This document shows positions 1 through 6,437 of a DNA stretch of 14,577 nucleotides, in pieces. Made by a program: the position numbers and the translations under genes. Positions within the stretch are counted from its first letter, which is position 1. Every line of letters begins with the position of its first letter. The notes under the pieces are model-generated. The model was not told the origin of the DNA and made no database searches. It saw only the letters and a list, made by a program, of their open reading frames with translations. The DNA comes from CAYOYH01 sp964408165. GTDB taxonomy: Bacteria > Patescibacteriota > Saccharimonadia > Saccharimonadales > CAYOYH01. The stretch spans positions 1 to 14,577 of the forward strand of contig CAYOYH010000019.1 in assembly GCA_964408165.1 (NCBI GenBank), read 5' to 3'.

Positions 1-94
1 CGTATCTACGACATTTGCTGGAATTTTAGACAATAAAAGGATTGGTATTTCGTAGGTTGGAGTTAGAGATTAGAGTCCGCTGGACAGCGGAGGA

Positions 95-157
95 GTTTCT
101 TGCTTCCTGCATTTTCTATCGTCTCCCATCTGCCACCTATCATCTGTCGTCTAACTT
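95..157. repeat. pyrimidine-rich low-complexity tract
   Basis: Degenerate short-period sequence (CTATCGTCTCCCATCTG, then CATCTGTCGTCTAACTTCTAA) just past the stop of the HMA gene. The 14-base word CGTCTAACTTCTAA returns at about 7398-7411, and a related tract closes the window. A small hairpin (TCCGCTG, loop GA, CAGCGGA) lies beside it at 76-91 without a T run, so it is not a convincing terminator. Confidence 0.5.
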
Positions 158-418
158 CTAACCCCACTTCCCAATAGCACATGAAGCATATGATTGAGCT
201 TTTTTAACTTTGCTAGAGGCTTTTTTAGAGTTAGCAGCCGGGTAGCCCATGCGCTCTAGCTTACTCAGTACCGCCTCTTTCGACGATCCATCAAAACTGA
301 CTGTTTGTTTCTCGGGATTAACGACAATATTTTCCGCCCCTAACTTTCTTAGGGATTTCGTAATCTTTTTACCGCAACCACCGCATTTAATATTTACAAC
401 ATTTACTGTAGTGCTTAT
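158..418 (-). CDS. small heavy-metal-associated (HMA, CxxC) protein
   Basis: An 86-residue reading frame with the HMA ferredoxin-like fold signature: a hydrophobic strand (VNVVNIKCGGCGKKI) carrying the CxxC metal or thiol site, then a SLRKLGAENIVVN helix-strand and a KLERMGYPAA C-terminal strand region. The tail is lysine-rich and has one more cysteine near the end. Such domains bind Cu(I), Zn or other soft metals; a thiol-relay role beside sulfur genes is an inference. It is the last gene of the sulfur cluster, 13 bases after the DsrE2 stop. No ATG, GTG, TTG or CTG occurs between the upstream in-frame stop and the CxxC motif. The best start is ATA at 416-418, placed correctly behind a strong ribosome binding site. 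The domain call is firm and the start is uncertain. Confidence 0.75.
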   Translation of the reverse strand: MSTTVNVVNIKCGGCGKKITKSLRKLGAENIVVNPEKQTVSFDGSSKEAVLSKLERMGYPAANSKKASSKVKKAQSYASCAIGKWG

Positions 419-424
419 GCTCTA

Positions 425-433
425 CCCCCTCCT
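425..433 (-). promoter_or_regulatory. strong Shine-Dalgarno site for the HMA gene
   Basis: AGGAGGGGG on the minus strand overlaps the TAG stop of the DsrE2 gene and lies 6 bases (9 from the AGGAGG core) before an ATA codon. The overlap suggests translational coupling. The strength of the site supports initiation at ATA, because no standard start codon is within reach. Confidence 0.65.
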
Positions 434-938
434 AAGTGAAGATTATTTGCGTATTCTCATCAGCGCGACTATAAAATTCGCCTATGGTCAGCACCCCATC
501 GATGTCCTCTCGCAAATCCTCTTCTTTAATTTTAAACATATCCATTGCTAGCTTACAGGCATAAACTTTGCCGTTGCCAGCTTTAATCATATCTATAAAC
601 TCCACTGTGGTCGGAATATCTAATTTTTCCATCGTTCTTTGCATCATCCAGGTGGCCATTCTTGAAACTCCAGGAATTACCGCCAAAAAATTTGGGAAAG
701 GCAGTGTTGTACCCGGTAGCCTCATTGCTGGATTACCAACAGGGGTCATATGCACCTTATTCTGAGTGCTTTTCCTAATAGCATCGAGACCGAAAAATGT
801 GAAAAATACTTCCGCCTGTATGCCCTCCATCAAAGCACCATTGCTCATAACTAGCCCTGGGTAAACATCTACCAGTGAACCTTTGGAGACTATTACTAAT
901 ACTTTTTTTGGCGATTGCTTGTTTACTTCGTCACTCAT
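432..938 (-). CDS. DsrE2-type sulfur carrier (DsrE/DsrF/DrsH-like family)
   Basis: 168 residues with the DsrE2 layout: an N-terminal strand (KKVLVIVSKG), a GAL.EGIQAEVFFTFFGLDAI segment, an ATWMMQ...KLDIPT linker, and a C-terminal KVYACKLAMDMFKI segment whose Cys128 is the family's conserved persulfide-carrying residue. It is the only cysteine in the protein. Members are soluble or membrane-associated sulfur-transfer proteins found beside TusA, Hdr-like complexes or SQR in sulfur-metabolising bacteria. It starts 12 bases after the TusE/DsrC-like stop and ends just before the HMA gene, so it belongs to the same transcript. The likely role is to accept or pass sulfane sulfur produced by the neighbouring SQR-type enzyme; substrate and partner are inferred from context. 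Confidence 0.85.
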   Translation of the reverse strand: MSDEVNKQSPKKVLVIVSKGSLVDVYPGLVMSNGALMEGIQAEVFFTFFGLDAIRKSTQNKVHMTPVGNPAMRLPGTTLPFPNFLAVIPGVSRMATWMMQRTMEKLDIPTTVEFIDMIKAGNGKVYACKLAMDMFKIKEEDLREDIDGVLTIGEFYSRADENTQIIFT

Positions 939-950
939 TGAAATCCCCCC

Positions 951-1238
951 CTACATGCAGCTCGTAGGGCGTGGCAACCCTGCGATTTTAGATGAATTCT
1001 TCAGCGGTCCGCCGGGGAAAAGTCCGTACAAACCCTTAATGTCAACAATGCCCGATTTGCCAACCTTCCTGATGGTCATCTCCACTCCTTCGCCATGCTG
1101 CTGGCGAAGATATTCGATGACTTTCCAGTGCTCGCCTGTGAGCTCAATGCCTAGTTCTTTAGCTATTTCCTCGGCGATGGCTTTATCCCACTGATTGGCG
1201 TCCACCAAGTAGCCTTCTTCATTTCTGTCGGCACTCAT
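951..1238 (-). CDS. tusE: TusE/DsrC family sulfur relay protein
   Basis: 95 residues, close to family length. It shows the DsrC/TusE features: N-terminal GYLVDANQWDKAIAEEIA, a central LTGEHWKVIEYLR helix, and the C-terminal swinging arm ending GLPRPTSCM. The penultimate Cys94 (CysA) is present. The residue eleven positions upstream, which is CysB in true DsrC, is Ser83. With one cysteine the protein resembles TusE or the single-Cys DsrC-like proteins, so it can carry a persulfide but should not form the intramolecular trisulfide bridge of dissimilatory DsrC. An AGGAG site stands before the ATG. It lies 19 bases after the SQR-type gene and 12 before the DsrE2 gene. No tusBCD or mnmA is nearby, so a role in tRNA 2-thiouridine synthesis is not supported by context. 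Confidence 0.85.
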   Translation of the reverse strand: MSADRNEEGYLVDANQWDKAIAEEIAKELGIELTGEHWKVIEYLRQQHGEGVEMTIRKVGKSGIVDIKGLYGLFPGGPLKNSSKIAGLPRPTSCM

Positions 1239-1257
1239 ACTTACTCCTTTCTATTGT

Positions 1258-2502
1258 TTAATTAAATTTTTTGCCCGATTTGGTCATTTGGTTCGAAATC
1301 CCCGGCATCGGTCTAGTTTTTAGGAGTATATTCCAATAAATCCACCTAAACGCCAGTTTGCCGATGTGGTTCAGCCGTGATTCTTTCAATAGCTTCATCG
1401 GCCCTATAATCGGAATGGGAAACTTGCCTTCCAGAGGCTCTGTCTCATAGTTGAAATCGATAAGTAGCGCTTTTTTGCCTCCAGTTTCTACAAAACAATT
1501 GGCATGACCGTCAAAAGTTTCCTCGAGAGCCTCCCCCGCAACATATTTGCCGATGTTTGTAGCCAGTGTATCTATTTGAAAATGCGCTACCGATCCAGCT
1601 TTGGAAACCTGCAAGTTTGTGGCGTCACCAACCACAAAGATATCTTCATGCGCTTCGGACTGCAGAGTGTGACTGTGGGTTGACACAAAATTAAGCTCGT
1701 CGCCCAGTCCAGAGCGTTCTATCATCTTGTCCCCCATGTTGATTGGTATGGTTACCAGTAAATCGTATTTTACTTCTCTGGAATCGTACGACACCAGTTT
1801 TTTAGCCTTACCATCTACACGTTCGGTGCCAAAATCCAGAATTAGCTCTATGTTTTTTTCCTCAAGCAAATGACCCAGCGCCTGCGATGCCTCTGGCTTG
1901 GTGAATGCTCCGTCTAGAGGAGTTACATACTTGATAGCTACTTTGTCTCTCATACCTTTTTTCTTGAAAAAATCATCAGCCAGAAACGCAAGTTCCAGTG
2001 GCGCCACCGGGCATTTGATAGGCATCTCCACGATATTAACCGCTAAAGTCCCGCCCTTCCAGCTTTTTAGCTTCTCTCTTAGCTTTGAGGCGCCCTCAAA
2101 GGTGTAGAAATCAAATATTGATTTGTACCATTCGCTGCTTTTTAGTCCGGGAGTTTCTTCTGGTGCAGTTTTCAGCCCAGTGGCTACGACCAAGACATCG
2201 TAGCCAAGCTCGGTGCCATCACCTAAGACAACCTTTTTGTCCTCTGGAGACACCTTGTCGATCTCGCCCTGAAGATAATTGACACCTTTGGGCATAAATT
2301 GCTTCTTAGACTTGATGATGTCTTTTTCTTGGTAAACGCCAAACGGGTAGAATAAGAATCCTGGCTGGTAGTAGTGTTTGTCGTGTTGATCTACGATTGT
2401 TATATCGAAAACGCCAGAATATTTCTTCGAAAGCTTACTGGCAGCCATGGTGCCAGCAGTGCCAGCCCCTAAGATTATGATTCGTTTTTTTGTTTGTAGC
2501 AT
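1258..2502 (-). CDS. sqr: sulfide:quinone oxidoreductase-type FAD flavoprotein
   Basis: 414 residues. An N-terminal FAD-binding Rossmann motif (IIILGAGTAG, residues 8-17) is followed by the ATG motif LVVATGL near 104-110 and the second FAD contact DIFVVGDATNL near 287-297. Cys164 (PIKCPVAPLE) and Cys336 (HANCFVETGG) sit where SQR enzymes carry the two redox cysteines that take up sulfide and build polysulfide. A basic and aromatic C-terminal segment (LAFRWIYWNILL, about 383-394) could dock on the membrane, as in SQR. The reaction expected is oxidation of sulfide to sulfane sulfur with reduction of quinone. In a lineage usually lacking a respiratory chain the electron acceptor is open. It heads the cluster, 71 bases after tgt, with a weak ribosome binding site (GCGAG). 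A related persulfide or NAD(P)H-linked reductase cannot be excluded. Confidence 0.85.
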   Translation of the reverse strand: MLQTKKRIIILGAGTAGTMAASKLSKKYSGVFDITIVDQHDKHYYQPGFLFYPFGVYQEKDIIKSKKQFMPKGVNYLQGEIDKVSPEDKKVVLGDGTELGYDVLVVATGLKTAPEETPGLKSSEWYKSIFDFYTFEGASKLREKLKSWKGGTLAVNIVEMPIKCPVAPLELAFLADDFFKKKGMRDKVAIKYVTPLDGAFTKPEASQALGHLLEEKNIELILDFGTERVDGKAKKLVSYDSREVKYDLLVTIPINMGDKMIERSGLGDELNFVSTHSHTLQSEAHEDIFVVGDATNLQVSKAGSVAHFQIDTLATNIGKYVAGEALEETFDGHANCFVETGGKKALLIDFNYETEPLEGKFPIPIIGPMKLLKESRLNHIGKLAFRWIYWNILLKTRPMPGISNQMTKSGKKFN

Positions 2503-2573
2503 TTTTGTTACTCGCTTAATTCAGAAGCTACCAAGAACACTAGCATAAGCTCTGTGGTCTGTCGAGGACGCGA

Positions 2574-3638
2574 CTACTGTTCGCCGTAATCTTCGCAGAT
2601 TTTTTGGACATATCTTAGGTTGTGTATCGACAGGAGTGTGCCGCCAAGAATCTCGCCAACTTTAACCAAATGCCTAATGTAGCTTCGTTTGTAGCCAGAG
2701 GTACAAGTATAGCAATCACAGGCATCGTCTAAAGGCTCATCACTACTGGCAAACCTAGCACTTTTTAAATTAATTTGTTTATCGCCAGCCACCCAGGCCG
2801 TGCCGTGGCGAGCGTTCCTGGTCGGTAGCACACAATCGAACATATCTATTCCGTGCTTAATAGCAAACCTTATGTCTACAGGATGGCCAACCCCCATCAG
2901 GTAGCGTGGTCTCTCGGGGTCATAATGTGACTGCAACAACCTAAGCATGCCGTGCATTTTTTGTCTTGGCTCGCCTACGGACAGTCCGCCAACGGCTATG
3001 CCATCGACATCTTGCTCTTGAACAAAGCCTAAACTTTGTTTTCTAAGCTTCTCATCAAGACCGCCCTGGATAATTCCAAAAAGTTTCGGGGAATTGGTTT
3101 TATTTCTCGATAAACGCTTATGCTCTGCCACTGAACGCACCAACCAACGATGCGTCCGCTCCATGGCGTCTTTCTGCCTAGACTCCTCTTTGACTAGATC
3201 GACCACATCATCAAAAGCCATGATAATATCTGCCCCTATATCGTGTTGCACTCGAATTGAGTCTTCTGGACTCATAAATATTCGGTCGCCATTGATTGGG
3301 TTGGTGAACTCGACTCCCTCCTCTGTTGTTTTTCGTATTTTGCCTAGAGAGAAAACTTGGAATCCGCCAGAATCAGTCAGCATCAATCTGTCCCAGTTGG
3401 TAAATGAGTGTAGACCGCCCGCCTTCTTAATCACCGCCTCCCCTGGGTTTAGATGCAGATGATAGGCGTTGCCCAGGATTATCGACGCACCGGTGGCTAC
3501 AATTTGTTCGTTAGTCAATCCTTTAACACTAGCCCTCGTTCCGACCGGCATAAACACCGGCGTGTTGACAGAGATGGAACCAACTGAAATCTTCCCTTTT
3601 CGCACACCATTCGCTTGATTTTCAACTTGAAAAAACAT
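2574..3638 (-). CDS. tgt: queuine tRNA-ribosyltransferase (tRNA-guanine transglycosylase)
   Basis: 354 residues, slightly shorter than the usual 370-380. It exchanges guanine-34 of GUN anticodon tRNAs for preQ1 or queuine. Visible signatures: MLTDSGGFQVFSL with Asp89, GIIQGG at 188-193, the GIAVGGLSVGE loop at 213-223, and the nucleophile Asp268 in MFDCVLPTR. The structural zinc site is Cys307, Cys309, Cys312 and His339. All are intact, so the enzyme should be active. The start ATG lies 8 bases from a TATACT box and has no Shine-Dalgarno sequence, suggesting a nearly leaderless message. No other queuosine gene is in the window, so the base could be salvaged. It may be co-transcribed with the sulfur genes downstream. 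Confidence 0.97.
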   Translation of the reverse strand: MFFQVENQANGVRKGKISVGSISVNTPVFMPVGTRASVKGLTNEQIVATGASIILGNAYHLHLNPGEAVIKKAGGLHSFTNWDRLMLTDSGGFQVFSLGKIRKTTEEGVEFTNPINGDRIFMSPEDSIRVQHDIGADIIMAFDDVVDLVKEESRQKDAMERTHRWLVRSVAEHKRLSRNKTNSPKLFGIIQGGLDEKLRKQSLGFVQEQDVDGIAVGGLSVGEPRQKMHGMLRLLQSHYDPERPRYLMGVGHPVDIRFAIKHGIDMFDCVLPTRNARHGTAWVAGDKQINLKSARFASSDEPLDDACDCYTCTSGYKRSYIRHLVKVGEILGGTLLSIHNLRYVQKICEDYGEQ

Positions 3639-3646
3639 ACTTCGGC

Positions 3647-3652
3647 AGTATA
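3647..3652 (-). promoter_or_regulatory. -10 box of tgt, probably leaderless
   Basis: TATACT on the minus strand matches five of six positions of the consensus and ends 8 bases before the tgt ATG. A start about 7 bases downstream would leave a leader of one or two bases. No good -35 hexamer is seen at the expected distance. Confidence 0.5.
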
Positions 3653-3701
3653 CAACAACAACGATACACCGCCTATGATATATTCTCGCAAGCTACCGCT
3701 A

Positions 3702-3730
3702 TTGACTTTTCCGCAGTTTCCTGTTAGTAT
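3702..3730 (+). promoter_or_regulatory. sigma70-type promoter of the 54-residue gene
   Basis: TTGACT (3702-3707) and TAGTAT (3725-3730) are separated by exactly 17 bases. The predicted start of transcription, about 7 bases after the -10 box, falls on or next to the ATG at 3738, so the transcript would be leaderless. It diverges from the tgt promoter. Confidence 0.7.
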
Positions 3731-3737
3731 GAAAAGT

Positions 3738-3902
3738 ATGGGTGAACTACGCTCAAACAAGAGGAGCCGACTAGAGAACTTCAGGTTATTCTACGAAGCC
3801 ATACCAATACCAGACATCGATCCTAATCGAGACGCCTTCGAATCCTTTAAAAACACCTCTCAAACACCTCGAAGCAAAAGAGTGTCCCGACCAAGAAGTT
3901 AA
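3738..3902 (+). CDS. small basic protein of unknown function
   Basis: 54 residues, rich in Arg, Ser and Pro, with an aromatic/acidic middle (LENFRLFYEAIPIPDIDP) between two basic ends (SNKRSR and PRSKRVSRPRS). No family is recognised, and no signal peptide or membrane segment is visible. The frame stays open further upstream, but the promoter at 3702-3730 places transcription at this ATG, which makes it the preferred start. A second ATG at 3729 overlaps the -10 box and is unlikely. A strong hairpin follows the stop. The good promoter and terminator are the main reasons for calling it a gene. Basic ends could mean nucleic-acid or ribosome binding; this is only a guess. Confidence 0.45.
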   Translation: MGELRSNKRSRLENFRLFYEAIPIPDIDPNRDAFESFKNTSQTPRSKRVSRPRS

Positions 3903-3920
3903 TCCACCGCTGTAAATCAG

Positions 3921-3958
3921 CACTCAAAGACTCCGCTACCTAGCGGAGTCTTTGAGTG
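3921..3958. terminator. perfect 18-bp inverted repeat, probable terminator
   Basis: CACTCAAAGACTCCGCTA is followed after two bases by its exact reverse complement. The GC-rich inner stem is followed on either strand by TCTTTGAG, a weak T tract. It comes 18 bases after the stop of the 54-residue gene, as expected for an intrinsic terminator. Confidence 0.65.
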
Positions 3959-4201
3959 TGCTGTGCGTATTTTTGTATTTACACTGCTCAAAAGCACCAG
4001 ATCGCCCGCCAGGCTTATTTTTCTAATGTTTAGCCGCGCATATAACGCCTCTGCTGGGTTTCTAACAGAGAGTCCTGGGGCGCCATCTGAAGCAAGCCGG
4101 CATAAAATTCCACAAAAAAACGCGTACACCCTGCCCTAGTTATCCACCGTTTAGATGTTTATCCACTGGTGATTTCAATAGCTATATGTCAATATGTTGA
4201 C
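3959..4201. other. intergenic segment upstream of nrdR
   Basis: No convincing gene. A 70-codon open frame on the minus strand (3917-4129) has no start signal and no recognisable domain, so it was not called. Close to nrdR lie two DnaA-box-like words, TTATCCACC at 4140-4148 and TTATCCACT at 4159-4167. Each is one base away from TTATCCACA. TATATG (4183-4188) or CAATAT (4190-4195) could serve as a -10 box for nrdR, but neither is strong. No palindromic NrdR box was recognised. Confidence 0.35.
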
Positions 4202-4660
4202 ATGAATTGTGTGTTTTGTGGTAACATGAAGACCTCGGTGAGTAATTCGAGAGTTACTCGCCAAGGAAGTCAAGTATGGAGACGGCGTTACTGCGAGAAA
4301 TGCGGTCGCACCTTCACTACTCGGGAAAACGTTGAGTTGGGCTTCCTGGAGGTGTTAAAACTAAACGGCTCTTTGGAGCCGTTTAGTCGTTCTAAGCTTA
4401 TCTACTCGGTCATGGAGGCCTGTAGTCACATGTCAAACCAAAAAGACTCCTCCGTGGCGCTAACAGAGACCATAGAGCGTGAAATTCTTGCCACTCTAGA
4501 AGTTAACTCTAATTCAGTAGCCTCATCTACGATGGCTGAAGTCGTCGCAACCGTTTTAAAAAGATACGACCCTTTGGCATACCTAAAGTACGTTGGCTAT
4601 CGAGCACAAGCACCTACTAGCAAGCGAGGATTAAAATCACTAATCAAAGATAGTAACTAG
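4202..4660 (+). CDS. nrdR: transcriptional repressor NrdR
   Basis: 152 residues, the normal NrdR size. An N-terminal zinc ribbon has Cys3, Cys6, Cys31 and Cys34, with the DNA-binding stretch VWRRRYCEKCGRTFTTREN. A nucleotide-binding ATP-cone follows from about 47 to 137 (EVLKLNGSLEPFSRSKL to LAYLKYVGYRA). NrdR senses ATP/dATP and represses ribonucleotide reductase genes. ATG at 4202 is chosen because the family begins M-x-C-x-x-C. The longer GTG start at 4169 would add eleven atypical residues and overlap a DnaA-box-like word. There is no Shine-Dalgarno site. The coding sequence contains a perfect 11-bp hairpin at 4361-4386 (CTAAACGGCTC, loop TTTG). No nrd target gene is nearby. Confidence 0.96.
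   Translation: MNCVFCGNMKTSVSNSRVTRQGSQVWRRRYCEKCGRTFTTRENVELGFLEVLKLNGSLEPFSRSKLIYSVMEACSHMSNQKDSSVALTETIEREILATLEVNSNSVASSTMAEVVATVLKRYDPLAYLKYVGYRAQAPTSKRGLKSLIKDSN
4361..4386 (+). other. perfect hairpin inside nrdR
   Basis: CTAAACGGCTC, a TTTG loop, then GAGCCGTTTAG: 11 paired bases without mismatch, encoding the conserved KLNGSLEPFSR segment of the ATP cone. It resembles a terminator stem without a long T run, so it could stall transcription or affect mRNA stability. Confidence 0.4.
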
Positions 4661-4961
4661 GGGGTTCTGACCTCGGCAATCATCGTCAGGAGTTTAGAGC
4701 TTCTGCTCCTCGAGATTACTATGGCTCGCAAAGAAGGTAAAAACAAAGAAGTGAAATCACTAAAATGGAGTTGTAGGCCATTTTGTGTTGGTTTTTTACA
4801 TTCCGTACGACTATAAAGATGCCAATCTACCAGTCTCATTTGGTGCGGTCGTAGACCTGCCCCTGTAGAGCCTTAAAGCTTGAGCCGAACCCTAGCTGTT
4901 TTAAGGTTTATACCACCCTCGGCGTGGTTAGTCGTAGGCGGTGAGTTAGAGGGCTGAGGCG

Positions 4962-5145
4962 CTAGCTTGATCGTAGTGAATCAGTAGTAATTCTTGTGCC
5001 ACTACTTGTTGAGCACCTCCTGGCGTAGAGTGTAGTGTTTGGGCTGTATTTCAGACTTTGCGAGCAGTATTGCTTGCCTGCAGCAGTTTTACTGCGTTTT
5101 TGGAGCTGGTTATTACAATTCTTGCAGTATCTAAAATCAGGCTTT
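4962..5145 (-). pseudogene. possible zinc-ribbon protein remnant
   Basis: On the minus strand the frame reads KKPDFRYCKNCNNQLQ...KQYCSQS... and ends at a TAG at 4962. The YCxxC...YC spacing looks like the start of a zinc-ribbon or treble-clef domain. The frame has no start codon of its own: upstream it runs straight into palindrome 1 (5148-5174). A further piece in another frame downstream (QLGFGSSFKALQGQVYDRTK, then stop) may belong to the same broken gene. The call rests only on cysteine spacing and could be chance. Confidence 0.25.
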
Positions 5146-5147
5146 TT

Positions 5148-5174
5148 GGTTGCAAGGGTACGGCCCTTGCAACC
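5148..5174 (+). repeat. TTGCAAGGG palindrome, copy 1
   Basis: GGTTGCAAGGG, TACGG, CCCTTGCAACC: 11-bp perfect stem. The loop can tighten to ACG by a T-G pair. The outer bases GG/CC differ from those of copy 2 but still pair. Confidence 0.85.
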
Positions 5175-5201
5175 AACTGACCCCTGTAATAAGTGAACTA
5201 C

Positions 5202-5234
5202 AATTATTGCAAGGGCACGGCCCTTGCAATAATT
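5202..5234 (+). repeat. TTGCAAGGG palindrome, copy 2
   Basis: AATTATTGCAAGGG, CACGG, CCCTTGCAATAATT: 14-bp perfect stem, the longest copy. Its outer arm (AATTA/TAATT) is unrelated to that of copy 1 yet fully self-complementary. Confidence 0.85.
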
Positions 5235-5363
5235 TGCAGTATTGTATTGTGACCTTACAGCTAGCACTCCTGGGAACTTCGATTGCCTACTGTGCTCTAC
5301 TGGGTAGTGTGGCGGACTGCCCTATTCAATAACGAAGTAGTCGAAAGTATAGGTAGTGTTTGA

Positions 5364-5386
5364 TTGCAAGGGTACGGCCCTTGCAA
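5364..5386 (+). repeat. TTGCAAGGG palindrome, copy 3
   Basis: TTGCAAGGG, TACGG, CCCTTGCAA: 9-bp core stem. The right flank (CCAACTGACCCCTGTA) is identical to that of copy 1, while the left flank differs and does not extend the stem. Confidence 0.85.
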
Positions 5387-5642
5387 CCAACTGACCCCTG
5401 TAGCAGAGGGAGAATCGCTTAAAAACCTCCACGATATGTCGTATTGCTCGAAATTAGAGGCTGAGCTTGAAATCGAGAGCTTGGTAAAGCAACAAAACAA
5501 AAAACCGCAGGACTCTAAGGAGTTTATTGTCAGAAATCTTGTGGTTTCTCTAAACTCTAGCTTCTGACTTCTTCTAATATCTACCGCAAGTGGAGTTCTC
5601 TAAACCTCAACACCTGTCGGTAGACAGGCTCAGAGTATGCTC

Positions 5643-6008
5643 TTAGTACCCGATTAAATTCAAGAGCGCTCTGGATACAAGCACCAAAAACACCATTACC
5701 ACTACATTCATCATCAGTAGTGATATTGCCAGCGATCTCCTGAGAAAGTACACCTTTATGGCTATTGCCGTATTGACAGCAAAGGCGGTAATGCCGAACG
5801 CGACTAGAGTTAGCAGAGACAGCCAGTGGCCTTTGTCGCTGAGGCTTTCGTCATACCCAGAGTATCTTACGGGCACTTTTATTTCTTGGCTTTGTATGTT
5901 GAGGGCAAAATCAATACCGTGAAACAGCAACAGCAAAAAACCTATTGCCAGCAATGCTACCGCTTGGGAGTCTTTAAAAAATGATTGTGTGAAAAATTTC
6001 TTTAACAT
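5643..6008 (-). CDS. small three-helix membrane protein, function unknown
   Basis: 121 residues from the ATG at 6008. After a basic, aromatic start (MLKKFFTQSFFKDS) come three hydrophobic helices: AVALLAIGFLLLLF, LSLLTLVAFGITAFAVNTAIAI and ISLLMMNVVVMVFLVLVSRALL. A short loop lies between helices 1 and 2 (IKVPVRYSGYDESLSDKGHW). This arrangement, with a VPV/IPL-type strand and a GxW before helix 2, resembles a conserved uncharacterised family seen widely in Patescibacteria; this is recalled, not searched. The frame remains open upstream to about 6218, and an extended -10 (TGATAAAAT) near 6196 could allow a longer product, but the extension is low in complexity and unlike the family. A weak GAGG stands before the chosen start. 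Confidence 0.7.
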   Translation of the reverse strand: MLKKFFTQSFFKDSQAVALLAIGFLLLLFHGIDFALNIQSQEIKVPVRYSGYDESLSDKGHWLSLLTLVAFGITAFAVNTAIAIKVYFLRRSLAISLLMMNVVVMVFLVLVSRALLNLIGY

Positions 6009-6437
6009 CGCACTCGCGCCTCTTGTTATTTGTAGTTTAAATGACAGTGTGTCAGTTGGTGCCTCTTCGCTTTGAAGGGGCGACGCACTGCCTGCGCTAC
6101 GTCTTTTTTGTGCATCGTAGGGGCTTCTTCGGCCCAAGGCCAACCTCGAAGCATCTTGCCAGTACACCGAGATGACACTTTCGCCAACAATAATTTTATC
6201 AGAAATCACCGATTGCAAACAGAGATAAATATTGCTAATATTGTCCCGTTCGGTACATGCTAATTTTTATTGCTTTTTAGCGTTTGATTTTCGCTGAAAC
6301 TCTAAACTGCCAAGTTGGTTTTACTGATTGGAACTTTGAGAATTTTGAAAGAAGGAGCCGCACTAAGACTGCAGTCGAGAACTTAGAAACTTATTTTGTA
6401 GGTTTTCGACGGAAGTCGCTACTTGCGATTCCGACGC

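Larger units (their letters stand above)
4661..5642. other. 1-kb gene-poor region with hairpins and coding remnants
   Basis: No intact gene is supported. It holds a 31-codon open frame at 4721-4816 on the plus strand (MARKEGKNKEVKSLKW...), short and unrecognised. A possible zinc-ribbon remnant lies at 4962-5145 on the minus strand, and three TTGCAAGGG palindromes follow. An acidic open stretch sits at about 5403-5567 on the plus strand (LEAELEIESLVKQQNKK). It opens only through the palindrome and has no start signal. A short hairpin CCTGTC-GGTA-GACAGG lies at about 5612-5627. The 23 bases after palindromes 1 and 3 are identical (CCAACTGACCCCTGTA and flanks), showing local duplication. Confidence 0.4.

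Noticed and set aside
3917..4129. 70-codon minus-strand open frame
   Set aside because: It overlaps the perfect hairpin at 3921-3958, has no start signal and no recognisable domain.
4661..4960. tmRNA, RNase P RNA or SRP RNA in the gap after nrdR
   Set aside because: None of the conserved ends or cores of these RNAs (tRNA-like 3' end with CCA, RNase P core, SRP tetraloop domain) could be found.
5148..5400. CRISPR-like array of TTGCAAGGG repeats
   Set aside because: The repeats are palindromic, unevenly spaced (from about 30 to thousands of bases), vary in arm length, and no cas gene is present.
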